64,000 bases of DNA, from the NCBI GenBank assembly GCA_023666275.1, contig JAMPCJ010000001.1:1-64000 (forward strand). The letters are read 5' to 3'. A model generated the notes under the pieces. It did not search any database. It saw only the letters and a list, made by a program, of their open reading frames with translations, and was not told where the DNA came from. Source of the stretch: Treponema brennaborense (GTDB lineage: Bacteria; Spirochaetota; Spirochaetia; Treponematales; Treponemataceae). Shown piece after piece: positions 1 through 7,617 of this stretch. Made by a program: the position numbers and the translations under genes. Position 1 is the stretch's first letter; each line of letters begins with the position of its first letter.

Positions 1-175
1 GTTCCTTTCTTTGCCTCATTTTCAGAATACCTTCCTTTATTTTCCACCCCCCCCGTCCCATAACCGAAAAAGTACTTTAAAAGCACTTCGCCCCAGTCAG
101 GGCGCAGAGGTTTATTTTATGTACACATAAAAAGCGCGCATAAGTTTTTCGTCATTCCGCAAACCGCGGACGGTT

Positions 176-988
176 TCAGCTGTACAAAAGCTTTGCCGTT
201 TCTTCCGATATAATCTGATAGATCTTTTTATTCAAAAGCGGTTCCAGCTTCGATTCCAGCCCCGGAAGATCTTCCGGCTTGCCGTGAACAAACATAAATA
301 CAGCCGTAAGAACGCCGCATTTATCGCGCTTCATGAGCAGCGTAAGATCGCTTGTCATTTCAAGACCGTTTACGAAAAAATGCGCGTCGCGGATTTTCGA
401 AAAAACATTCATGCCGCCGAAATCTCCCGCAGTCGCGACACAGCGGAAATGCGAAATATTCACGTCTTCTATTTTTGCGGACAATTCCCGCCCCTCGAAA
501 CGGAATGACACATTGCTGAATTCATCGCAGGCTGCACGGATATAATTGCGCCGCCCTTTTGCACCGATTTGCTCGAGCACTTTCCGCAGCGTGAAAAAAT
601 TCCCGTCGTCATTCGGCATGAGCGAGATGCAGCCCACCTGCGGGCTTACATTGCCGCCGAAGCGGACATCCATTTCCACCCGGCGGGTTTTTCCGTCTTT
701 ATATATCACGCCCGCGAGCAAATCCGCATGGGAATTGCAAAGCGCTTTTATGCGCTGTCCCAAGTCAACGCCGTATGTTTCCGCATCCGCGTCGAAAAAC
801 AAAACAGCATCGGGAAAATGCCGGACAATCTTTTCGACACTGTCGAATATTCTGCCTCCGCCGGCAATAATGTGCGTTTCAAAGCCGAGTGTGCAGAATT
901 TTTCCATATATGAAAGAGGAACAAGAGAGTCATCCGGCGCAATAAAAAAACTTTTCCGCCCGAAAATATCAGTATTTTTCACAACCAT
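176..988 (-). CDS. PilZ-domain-like protein, possible c-di-GMP effector
   Basis: The product is 270 residues with no signal peptide or membrane segment, so it is probably cytoplasmic. The first 130 residues look like an alpha/beta fold, possibly a degenerate receiver. Around residue 145 the sequence RNYIR fits the PilZ RxxxR signature. About 30 residues later NISHF resembles the second PilZ motif (D/N)xSxxG but lacks the final Gly. PilZ domains bind cyclic di-GMP; whether this one can is inference, given the imperfect second motif. The gene stands alone behind an extended -10 promoter. A GGAG lies very close to the ATG; a GTG two codons downstream is better spaced and may be the true start. 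It could also be a treponeme-specific protein of other function. Confidence 0.55.
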   Translation of the reverse strand: MVVKNTDIFGRKSFFIAPDDSLVPLSYMEKFCTLGFETHIIAGGGRIFDSVEKIVRHFPDAVLFFDADAETYGVDLGQRIKALCNSHADLLAGVIYKDGKTRRVEMDVRFGGNVSPQVGCISLMPNDDGNFFTLRKVLEQIGAKGRRNYIRAACDEFSNVSFRFEGRELSAKIEDVNISHFRCVATAGDFGGMNVFSKIRDAHFFVNGLEMTSDLTLLMKRDKCGVLTAVFMFVHGKPEDLPGLESKLEPLLNKKIYQIISEETAKLLYS

Positions 989-1044
989 ATCTCCAATAAA
1001 ATAAAATGCTCAATCCACAGCCTTTCATTTATGCATGGGTTTTA

Positions 1045-1073
1045 ATTATAGCATATATTTGCAAACAACGTAA
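1045..1073 (-). promoter_or_regulatory. Extended -10 promoter for the PilZ-like gene
   Basis: On the minus strand a perfect TATAAT (1050 to 1045) is preceded directly by TGC, forming an extended -10. TTACGT lies 17 bases upstream. It sits about 57 bases before the downstream start codon. Confidence 0.55.
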
Positions 1074-1272
1074 AGTGAAAAGCCCTGTATTATCAATAGG
1101 CGCGGCATTTTTGCAGCCGGCACGCCGAGTCGGCAGACAGATTGAATGAAAATAAAATGCGGTGTACTATACACGCATCGCAGAGCAGGCGGTTTCTTTT
1201 GCGGCGCCGCATGATGCGAAAAAAAATCGAAAGGGACCGATTAAAGCGCAAAATAACCGCTGCCGAAACGCA

Positions 1273-1941
1273 ATGAAAGATTACATTTTTTTTGACTTGG
1301 ACGGAACACTGACCGATTCTCAAACAGGCATCATCAATGCCCTGCGCAGCGCGCTCGGCTGCTTTGATATGCACAAAAGCGACGCCGAACTGCGCATGTT
1401 TATCGGACCGCCGCTGAAAGAAACGTTTCGAAAAACCTTGTCGCTTTCCGACGCGGAAACGGAAACAGCCCTCGAACGTTTTCATGCATATTACGATACA
1501 AAAGGACTTTTCGAAAACCGCGTGTATGACGGCATCGTTCCGCTGCTCGCAAATTTGCGGAAAAACGGAACGCATCTTGCCGTGGCAACTTCAAAACCGG
1601 AAATAACCGCGAAAAGAATTCTTGCGCATTTTGACCTTGCGGAATACTTTGACTGCATTTGCGGAAGCGGCTTTGACGAATCGAACGGAAGCAAAGCGGA
1701 AGTAATAGCCGCCGCTATGCGGCGGTGCGCGCTTTGCGAAAAAGACGTTTCGAGAATCATAATGGTCGGCGACAGGAACAACGATATACTCGGCGCACAC
1801 AAAAACGGAATAGAAGCCGCCGCCGTGCTGTACGGTTACGGCAGCGAAAAAGAATTTAAGCAGGCCGGAGCCGATTATATTGCGGAAACACCGGCTGCAC
1901 TTGAAATTTTTTTGCAGTCAATAACACGCTGTTCGCCGTAA
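1273..1941 (+). CDS. HAD-family phosphatase, phosphoglycolate phosphatase-like
   Basis: The 222-residue product is a HAD superfamily hydrolase of the Gph/PpaX type. HAD motif I is FFDLDGTLTDS at residues 6-16, with the nucleophile and acid/base Asp at 8 and 10. Motif II is probably the Thr-Ser of VATSKPE, and motif IV is VGDRNNDILGA. A helical cap follows motif I. The frame is open further upstream, but the MKDYIFFDLDG start gives the standard family N-terminus and the 37 extra residues look non-coding. Phosphoglycolate is the usual substrate of close relatives; the true substrate cannot be read from sequence. It is monocistronic. Confidence 0.85.
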   Translation: MKDYIFFDLDGTLTDSQTGIINALRSALGCFDMHKSDAELRMFIGPPLKETFRKTLSLSDAETETALERFHAYYDTKGLFENRVYDGIVPLLANLRKNGTHLAVATSKPEITAKRILAHFDLAEYFDCICGSGFDESNGSKAEVIAAAMRRCALCEKDVSRIIMVGDRNNDILGAHKNGIEAAAVLYGYGSEKEFKQAGADYIAETPAALEIFLQSITRCSP

Positions 1942-1996
1942 ACGGCGGTCGGCGAACCGGTTGTTCACCGCGGCGGCGCGGCAGTCCGGGGCATTA

Positions 1997-2872
1997 TCAG
2001 CGAACCGTCAACGAAAGAGAAGACGTTTCTTCGCTGCCGCTTATGTCGGTCAAAATTACAGTGATAATCGAATATCCGGAATTCAGCGTTACTTCCGCAA
2101 GGTACTGCATCCCGTTTTTATAGATGCGCTCGAACGGATGCAGCGCCGCTCCCGCAACCACTCGCTTTCCGCGGGCAACAGACAGCATATCATAAGAAAC
2201 GGTTTCGACTGCGGCGCCGTTTACCGCGACAGCCGTTTTTAACGGCATGTTTTCGGAAACGGCACGGCAAAGCGTATATGTCCCCGCCGGAATAATTTTA
2301 TGTTCCGCGGGATTGAGAACGGCATTTTTTTTATTTATCAGCCGCAGACCGCGCGCCGGTATTTTTTCGTAATGCACCGATTTCGGCATAAACACAAGCG
2401 GATTTACCGCCGCCTTGTTCTTTAAGTCGGAAATCTGGAATTCAAGCGCGCAATTCGGTTCGTGCCAGCCGGAAGCACCCGAAACGCCGATTTCGTCATG
2501 TCTTGCGGCCGGCGATCCGTCTTTCGCACAGGAAACCGCTTCCAAATTCGCATATACAGACAGCAGTCCGCCTTCATGCGCGATAATAACAGCGTTTCCC
2601 AGCGGAGAAGGAAACCAGCCCATATCATCGGCAGCATCTTTGAGGCAGGCAATAATCGTGCCGTCTTCCGCCGCACGGACAGGAGCGGAATCGGAAAAAA
2701 TCACGGAAGAAGACACCGTTCCTCCGCGCGGTTCGCCGAAAAAACCGCCGAAACTTTCGGAACTCTCGACACTCTGCGGCCAGTCGAATGCATGCACACA
2801 AACAGCTTGCGCAAACAGCAAAGCCGGCGCGAAAAATCCGAAAAAACTATATAATCCGCCGCGGTTTCTCAT
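1997..2872 (-). CDS. Secreted M23-like protein with degenerate active site
   Basis: This 291-residue protein has an N-terminal hydrophobic segment (about residues 8-28) that looks like a cleaved signal peptide, so it is probably periplasmic. Residues 55-160 follow the LytM/M23 layout: a 'PVRAAEDGTII' strand, 'GNAVIIAHEGGLLSVYANLEA', then a turn region. Active M23 peptidases read roughly 'YAHL' at the second position and have an H(x)nD upstream. Here YANL replaces YAHL, so zinc binding should fail. I infer a non-catalytic, peptidoglycan- or protein-binding role like that of EnvC/NlpD-type LytM proteins. The gene starts three bases after the stop of the upstream propeller-like gene, so the two are cotranscribed. 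Confidence 0.6.
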   Translation of the reverse strand: MRNRGGLYSFFGFFAPALLFAQAVCVHAFDWPQSVESSESFGGFFGEPRGGTVSSSVIFSDSAPVRAAEDGTIIACLKDAADDMGWFPSPLGNAVIIAHEGGLLSVYANLEAVSCAKDGSPAARHDEIGVSGASGWHEPNCALEFQISDLKNKAAVNPLVFMPKSVHYEKIPARGLRLINKKNAVLNPAEHKIIPAGTYTLCRAVSENMPLKTAVAVNGAAVETVSYDMLSVARGKRVVAGAALHPFERIYKNGMQYLAEVTLNSGYSIITVILTDISGSEETSSLSLTVR

Positions 2873-2875
2873 ATA

Positions 2876-3940
2876 CTACCCCCGCACAATCCGCAAACAT
2901 GAAATAGCAGTATCTTTTCCGATAAACAGCAGATTGTCTTTTACGGAAATAAATGCCTGATCCGCCTTGAATGAAAAAGAACCGGCAAGCGATTTTCTTC
3001 GTTCAATGATATATATATGGTAAGAATCGGCAGTTCGGCATAACACAAAAGATACCTGCACGTCCGTAATATCTTCGACAGCAAGAATTTTTCCGTTCAG
3101 CGGAATATGCACCGCAGTCAGTTTTCCGCAGTCGACAATGCCGAGACCGCCGCTGTAATTAAAATACACCGCGGATTCATCTTCCGTGAATTTTACAAAC
3201 AGCTGTTCCGCAATATTATCGTCAAAATATTCGTGAAACACGGTTTTGCAGCGCTGGCCAGATATCTGCAAAAGCACAAAGCGCTGACGGTTTATGCCGG
3301 AAACGCATGCGGCATATTTTCCCGAATCGGAAATATCCGTTCCGAGTATAATCGGATAGTCGCTGCCGCCCGGCTCCGTTGAAAAACGCACGGCGCCGTC
3401 ATTGCCGAAGCACTGCAAAGAACCGTCCGCAAAGCCCGCAATGCAGCCCGCGTCCGAAGAAGAAAAACAAACAAGCGGAACATAATTTTCATGCCGCCAC
3501 AGCAATTCGCCGGAAACATCGTAGCGGGCAAAAGAACTGCCGCCCGCCGGAAACATAAAAATTCTTTCGCCGCTGAAAAAAGGAAAGCCGGCTTCCGGCA
3601 GTTCGCACAATACGGTGCCGTCATTCCGCTGCACAGTGATTTTTTTCGAATCGGCGGCGTAGTCTGCCGTATAATACGCAGACACCGCCACGCGGTCCCG
3701 AACTTCCCGATAGGACGCGATTGTCCCGTCAGGTCTGAAATATCCCGCATGTTTTCCAAGCTGAAAAGGAAGCACAGCGCCGGTTTCTCCGTTTTGTTCG
3801 GATTGTTCTCTGACATCAACAGACCACAGCGGTTCCAGCTGCAATTCCATTCCCAGCGGTTTCCCCGCAAATATCATATATATGAGAAAAATAACCGCAA
3901 ACGGAATTACAAAAATCATGCAGCTTTTTTTTATTTTCAT
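2876..3940 (-). CDS. Membrane-anchored beta-propeller-like protein, unknown function
   Basis: The product is 354 residues. One hydrophobic segment (about residues 7-28) probably acts as an uncleaved anchor, and the rest faces the periplasm. The soluble part is a string of short beta-rich repeats with phrases such as 'FRPDGTIASY', 'RYDVSGELLWRHE' and 'GFADGSLQCFGNDG'. These resemble PQQ/WD40-type propeller blades, though I cannot count blades confidently. The frame is open ten codons further upstream, but MKIKKS gives a proper basic-hydrophobic N-terminus. The stop lies three bases before the degenerate M23 gene, so the pair probably acts together, perhaps in envelope assembly. No enzymatic motif is visible. 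Confidence 0.6.
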   Translation of the reverse strand: MKIKKSCMIFVIPFAVIFLIYMIFAGKPLGMELQLEPLWSVDVREQSEQNGETGAVLPFQLGKHAGYFRPDGTIASYREVRDRVAVSAYYTADYAADSKKITVQRNDGTVLCELPEAGFPFFSGERIFMFPAGGSSFARYDVSGELLWRHENYVPLVCFSSSDAGCIAGFADGSLQCFGNDGAVRFSTEPGGSDYPIILGTDISDSGKYAACVSGINRQRFVLLQISGQRCKTVFHEYFDDNIAEQLFVKFTEDESAVYFNYSGGLGIVDCGKLTAVHIPLNGKILAVEDITDVQVSFVLCRTADSYHIYIIERRKSLAGSFSFKADQAFISVKDNLLFIGKDTAISCLRIVRG

Positions 3941-3952
3941 AGGCAAACATGA

Positions 3953-3958
3953 TATAAT
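3953..3958 (+). promoter_or_regulatory. Extended -10 box for cdd
   Basis: TATAAT preceded by TGA (TGn extension) lies 36 bases before the cdd ATG and inside the divergent spacer. No good -35 is visible at 17 bases, as is common for extended -10 promoters. Confidence 0.45.
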
Positions 3959-3993
3959 AGGAAAAGACAATTTTCAAGACGAGGATGCTCCAA

Positions 3994-4398
3994 ATGGATT
4001 TGAAAAAACTTTTCGATGCGGCGCTTTCCGCATCGGCACACGCATACGCGCCGTATTCCCGCTTCCGCGTCGGCGCGGCCGTTTTAACCGACAGCGGCGA
4101 AATCATTACCGGCGTCAATGTAGAGAACCGCTCCTACGGGCTTACAAACTGCGCCGAACGGACTGCGATATTCAAAGCGGTATCGGAGGGATATACGTCC
4201 TTTCAGGCAATCGCAATTGCGGCTCCGGATTCGTCATATCCTGTCGGACCGTGCGGCGCATGCCGGCAGGTTATTACGGAATTTGCGCCTGAGGCCGCGG
4301 TGGTTTTCGGCAGCAGCTGGGAAAACCGCATAGAAACAACAGCCGCTCAATTGTATCCCTATGATTCTCTGCACGAGCTGGCGCAAAAAACCGACTGA
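3994..4398 (+). CDS. cdd: Cytidine deaminase
   Basis: The 134-residue protein is a homotetrameric-type cytidine deaminase, which converts cytidine and deoxycytidine to uridine and deoxyuridine in pyrimidine salvage. The signature 'NCAERTA' holds Cys53 and catalytic Glu55, and 'PCGACRQ' holds Cys87 and Cys90; the three cysteines bind the zinc. Substrate-binding 'NVENRSYG' precedes them. An ATG at 3985 is in frame, but GAGG at 3981-3984 touches it. The ATG at 3994 has nine bases of spacing and matches the family N-terminus, so I chose it. It diverges from the propeller-like gene. Confidence 0.95.
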   Translation: MDLKKLFDAALSASAHAYAPYSRFRVGAAVLTDSGEIITGVNVENRSYGLTNCAERTAIFKAVSEGYTSFQAIAIAAPDSSYPVGPCGACRQVITEFAPEAAVVFGSSWENRIETTAAQLYPYDSLHELAQKTD

Positions 4399-4433
4399 TC
4401 GCCGCATGGCCGCGCACGCGTTTTGCCTGAACG

Positions 4434-4468
4434 GGGGAAAGCCTGCCCGCAATAAGCAGACTTTCCCC
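4434..4468. terminator. Hairpin after cdd, terminator-like
   Basis: GGGGAAAG (4434-4441) pairs with CTTTCCCC (4461-4468), with a second inner stem CTGC/GCAG. No T-run follows, so intrinsic termination is uncertain; it may instead protect the cdd transcript end. Confidence 0.4.
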
Positions 4469-4592
4469 GATTGCCGCAGGCGCCTGTGATGCCGTGCTTT
4501 ATTCCACTGTAATCACGTTCGGAAATTCTGCCGTGCGTTTTGCGGCGGAAGATTTTCTCCCGAGATTATGTCGCTTTTGGAAGAGAAAAAAG

Positions 4593-5010
4593 ATGAGTAA
4601 TGATACAGCAAAACAAAACGACGAAATGACCGAATACGGCAAGCACATTTTAGCCGAGTTATCCGCAAAATTGACGAAAGAATTCGGCAAAGGGTTTGAC
4701 GAGTGCAATTTGCGCCCCATGAGAAACTTCTATCTTACTTTTCCGATTTGGAACGCAGTGAGTACCGAATTGTCGAGGACGCATTATCGTTCGCTTTTGC
4801 GCGTGGGAAATGAGGCCGCAAGAAAATAGCATTATATTATATAGAAGAATCTATAGCCGAAATATGGTCATCCCGTCAACTCGATAGACAAATAAAACAA
4901 TTACTTGCTTCCAAGTATCAATTCACCCTCCCTACTGCCGAGGAATTACAGCACCAAATCAAGCCCCAGTACCGCAAGATTGAGCAAGGAGCAACAGACG
5001 ATGAAGGCTG
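4593..5010 (+). pseudogene. Broken DUF1016 / YhcG-type PDDEXK nuclease
   Basis: Starting at ATG 4593, about 78 codons match the N-terminal domain of DUF1016 (YhcG) proteins: 'GKHILAELSAKLTKEFGKGF', then 'MRNFYLTFPIWNAV' and 'THYRSLLRVGNEAAR'. An in-frame TAG at 4827-4829 interrupts the gene. The same frame continues with 'LYYIEESIAEIWSSRQLDRQI', again family-like. It then jumps directly to 'LASKYQFTLPTAEEL', which resembles the extreme C-terminus of intact homologues. The central and nuclease parts are missing, so the gene has both a nonsense codon and a large internal deletion. Intact YhcG genes are about 350 codons and often sit inside type I restriction loci. The family match is from memory of conserved phrases. 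Confidence 0.7.
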
Positions 5011-5040
5011 AACAGTTGCGTAAATCCATATTGCAAACAG
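5001..5040 (+). pseudogene. Start fragment of a type I restriction specificity gene (hsdS-like)
   Basis: ATG 5001 opens 'MKAEQLRKSILQ', a phrase typical of type I restriction S-subunit segments, where it is followed by 'AIQGKLV'-like sequence. Here the resemblance stops after about twelve codons and the frame continues with unrelated residues to 5243. The ATG overlaps the last codons of the broken DUF1016 gene, as coupled genes do in intact loci. This supports a remnant of a deleted restriction-modification operon. The match is short, so chance cannot be excluded. Confidence 0.45.
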
Positions 5041-5239
5041 TCGCGTATCTTCTGATAACAGCGATTATACCCACAGCCATCGCCAACTGTAATTTTTTCG
5101 CCCCATCATCCGAAACAATTTTTCACCAAATTTTTTTTTCCCCCCCCACCACTGCTGCGGCGCATATTCAGACAACGCGTTTCAGATGTCCCCGCCACCC
5201 TACCCTAAAAAAAGCTGCCGCTCTTTTTGCATTTTTGTG

Positions 5240-5268
5240 TTGACAAAACTGCCGTGCGGCAGTATATC
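5240..5268 (+). promoter_or_regulatory. Consensus promoter with a palindromic operator as spacer
   Basis: A perfect TTGACA (5240-5245) and TATATC (5263-5268) are separated by exactly 17 bases. The spacer contains the perfect palindrome CTGCCGTGCGGCAG (5249-5262), which fills nearly the whole -35/-10 gap. A protein bound there would block RNA polymerase. No protein-coding gene starts directly downstream; the transcript would run into the hairpin at 5360. Confidence 0.65.
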
Positions 5269-5274
5269 TTAACA

Positions 5275-5390
5275 GTAAAACATTCGATTTTATCGAATGA
5301 ATCATATTTTGTTTTGTCAAAGCACGCAAAAAAAATAATGCCGAAAGATTTCTCGAAAAGGCCGCATTCATAAGCATGCGGTCTTTTTTT
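5275..5390 (+). ncRNA. Candidate small RNA, about 115 nt
   Basis: The interval lies between the strong promoter at 5240-5268 and an intrinsic terminator at 5360-5390. It begins with a small hairpin, ATTCGAT...ATCGAAT, near 5282-5298. No convincing reading frame with a ribosome site is present; the longest short frame encodes about 13 residues. It does not match any RNA class I recognise, including SRP, tmRNA, 6S and RNase P. Confidence 0.4.
5360..5390 (+). terminator. Intrinsic terminator of the candidate small RNA
   Basis: An eight-base-pair stem (5360-5367 with 5376-5383, one G-T pair) and an eight-base loop are followed by seven T. Unit zero of the 22-bp array starts inside this hairpin. 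Confidence 0.7.
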
Positions 5391-5537
5391 CATACGTATG
5401 AAAATTTCCGTTCATGCTTATGAAATGAATGTTTCATAAGTATCAAGTGCATGCGTTCATACTGATGAAATAGTTCGTTCATGCTTATAAAATAAAAGCG
5501 TCATGCGGATGAAATGCGGCATTCATGCGCAAACCGG
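5367..5537. repeat. 22-bp period array of eight palindrome-like units
   Basis: Units begin at 5367, 5389, 5411, 5433, 5456, 5478, 5500 and 5522, giving steps of 22, 22, 22, 23, 22, 22 and 22. The core resembles TTCATGCTTATGAAAT, an inverted repeat TTCAT-N6-ATGAAA, followed by about six variable bases. Units at 5389, 5411 and 5456 keep both half-sites; units at 5367, 5433 and 5522 keep mainly the left half. Two helical turns per unit would place all sites on one face of the DNA. It could be a cooperative operator array for the downstream HTH-PtsN gene (start 5696) or an iteron-like element. Confidence 0.75.
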
Positions 5538-5695
5538 CGATTTGCTTCCGTATGCACAGACCGCTTCTGCCTTTGGCGGCGGTTTATTTCGCAATACTTG
5601 ACAGAAAAGCGAAAACAATGCAAAATAATGCAAAGCAATACACTTTATAATCATAAGATTGCAAATAAAATAGTCCGTTGCCAAAGGAGAAAATT

Positions 5696-6349
5696 GTGGA
5701 AAGCGATATTCTCACAATAGAAGAAGTTGCAAAATATCTGCGGGTTTCAGAACGTACCGTATATGACTGGGCGCAAAAAGGCGAAATTCCGTCGGGAAAA
5801 ATCGGCACCGTCTGGCGTTTCAAAAAAAACGAGATAGAAAAATGGGTAAACGATCGGCTTTCGTCGAATACAAAAGTTATCCAAACCAATTCGCCGATAC
5901 AAGTAAAAAATATTCTTTCGCCGGATCGGATTTTATTTTTGAACCATTCCACAAAACGCGACGCGCTTGTCGAATTGTCCGAAAATCTCAGCACCGCGCC
6001 GCAGATAAAATCAAGCCAGGAACTGCGCGAAGAAATCTTAAAACGCGAAGAATTGATGTCTACCGCAATCGGACGCGGCATTGCCATTCCGCATGTGCGG
6101 CTTTCTTCCGTAACGGATTTGGTAATGTCCATAGGCATTTCAAAAACGGATATAATCGATTTTCAGACAATAGATGACGAACCGGTGCGCCTTTTGATAA
6201 TGATTGCGGCGGCGTATAATCAGCACGCATATTATTTGCAGACCCTGTCGTTTTTCAGCGCAAAACTGAAAAACAACGAACTGAAAGACAAACTGATTCA
6301 CTCGGAAAATTCCGCAGACGCCTACTCGCTCCTTATTCGGGAAAATTAG
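5696..6349 (+). CDS. HTH–PTS EIIA (PtsN-like) fusion regulator
   Basis: The product is 217 residues. Residues 4-55 form an excisionase/MerR-type winged helix ('LTIEEVAKYLRVSERTVYDWAQKGEIPSGKIG'). Residues 70-215 form a PTS EIIA type-2 domain with the phosphorylation motif 'GRGIAIPHVRL', where His133 is the expected phosphosite. In many spirochaetes PtsN-like EIIA proteins are regulatory and receive phosphate from HPr rather than moving sugar. The fusion here suggests DNA binding switched by phosphorylation. The frame is open from 5678 with a TTG, but AAGGAG (5684-5689) sits six bases before GTG 5696, so GTG is the start. The upstream 22-bp array is a natural candidate target. Confidence 0.85.
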   Translation: MESDILTIEEVAKYLRVSERTVYDWAQKGEIPSGKIGTVWRFKKNEIEKWVNDRLSSNTKVIQTNSPIQVKNILSPDRILFLNHSTKRDALVELSENLSTAPQIKSSQELREEILKREELMSTAIGRGIAIPHVRLSSVTDLVMSIGISKTDIIDFQTIDDEPVRLLIMIAAAYNQHAYYLQTLSFFSAKLKNNELKDKLIHSENSADAYSLLIREN

Positions 6350-6401
6350 CGTTCGTGCGGCAGCGGCACAAAGCCGTGAAATTATCCCTCGGCAGACGAT
6401 G

Positions 6402-7586
6402 CTATTCGGGAAAATCGACGGCAATCCATTTGCGGCTGTCTGTCATACTCGCCTCCACAAGCCCCGCGCGGACGGCAGCGGTTGTTTCGCACAGCAAATA
6501 AGAAACGCCGTTTGCGGAAAGCCGTGCTCCGCTTCCCTCCAGCGCAATACCTGCGAGCGCGTGGCTGTATTCCGGCGAAACAAACATAAGTGCCCGATAA
6601 TTCATGTGAGATGCAAGAACCGCGAACAGCATGGAGCGGCTGTCGCAGTCGGAAGCTTGTCCGCATAACGCCTGCGGAAGCGGCGTAAAATCAGTTCCGG
6701 CATTGTCGCGCGCATACGGCATCTGCTGAATCCACCGCAGCATTTTATGTACGTGCCGCGCTTCTCCGCCGTCGTTTTTTTCCGCACCGCCGGAGGCATC
6801 GGCAAAACTCAGTGCCGCATATATATCAAACGCCGCTTGTTTCAGGCGGCTGTACGAATCCTGATAAATCAGCCGATAGTACCGCTGCCAGGCGGGAAGC
6901 CAATTTTCTCCGTCGGCAAACATCGCCAAAACCGCGTGTTCCCGCTCGACGACAAACAGCGCCGCTTCTTCGTCGGCAGCATCAACTGATGTATCGACGG
7001 AAACGCCGTCAACCGAAAGTTTTACGCTTTTTCTGCCGGACGGCGGAAAGGCATACGAGGTCAGCGGACCGGCTTCAAAATAACTTCCGCGGTCGATGCG
7101 GATGCTGTCCGTTATCGACGCAATAAACTGCGCAAGCTGCTCATAACGCGAAAGCGGAGCATACGCCGTAAAAAAAAGGATGCCTTTTTCCGCAGGCAGC
7201 TCGCAGCAAAACGCCATTCCGCGGAAAGAAGCACGGGAAATCCGCATGTCAAAAGGCGCCGCTATGCAGCACGCTCTGCCGCGCCACACAAACGAATCGC
7301 GCGGACCGGAGGCATTGAGCTGCGAAAACGCGTAATCAAACGCCGCATCGGGATTCGAAAATCTGCCGGCATCGTAAAAGCGCACGGCGGCTTCAACGGG
7401 AAACACCGTATGCCGAAAACTGCAGGCGCCGTCTTCCGCAGCTGCGGCAAATCCTTCCGGAAGATCCAGCGCAAAACCGAAGCGCTCATCCGCAAATATA
7501 TCCGCCGCCGGTTTTCCGGAAAAAAACAGCGTCATGCACAGCAAAAACGCCGCAAAAAGCCTGCCGCGGCAAAAACAAAATTGCAT
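6402..7586 (-). CDS. Exported transglutaminase-like cysteine protein
   Basis: This 394-residue protein starts with an N-terminal signal sequence (about residues 1-32). The last 120 residues carry a transglutaminase-like triad in order: Cys in 'ASDCDSRSML', His in 'YSHALAG' and Asp in 'IAVDFPE' at the very C-terminus. The middle (residues 35-270) is beta-rich and has no domain I can name. Bacterial members of this superfamily are usually proteases or peptide-bond-rearranging enzymes in the envelope. The reading frame extends three codons upstream, but ATG 7586 has AGGTGG five bases ahead. It diverges from the pseudouridine synthase with only 31 bases between the start codons. Confidence 0.7.
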   Translation of the reverse strand: MQFCFCRGRLFAAFLLCMTLFFSGKPAADIFADERFGFALDLPEGFAAAAEDGACSFRHTVFPVEAAVRFYDAGRFSNPDAAFDYAFSQLNASGPRDSFVWRGRACCIAAPFDMRISRASFRGMAFCCELPAEKGILFFTAYAPLSRYEQLAQFIASITDSIRIDRGSYFEAGPLTSYAFPPSGRKSVKLSVDGVSVDTSVDAADEEAALFVVEREHAVLAMFADGENWLPAWQRYYRLIYQDSYSRLKQAAFDIYAALSFADASGGAEKNDGGEARHVHKMLRWIQQMPYARDNAGTDFTPLPQALCGQASDCDSRSMLFAVLASHMNYRALMFVSPEYSHALAGIALEGSGARLSANGVSYLLCETTAAVRAGLVEASMTDSRKWIAVDFPE

Positions 7587-7617
7587 AAAAACCACCTTCT
7601 GCTGTATAGTTTATCGG

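Noticed and set aside
1-175. Gene fragment at the left edge
   Set aside because: No frame with coding character is present; it is the region downstream of the PilZ-like gene, with weak hairpins only.
4541-4600. Remnant of an hsdM methylase end just before the DUF1016 fragment
   Set aside because: A short frame ends here, but it carries no recognisable methylase motif.
5367-5537. CRISPR array
   Set aside because: The regular period is only 22 bases, the non-repeat part is about six bases, and no cas gene is nearby.
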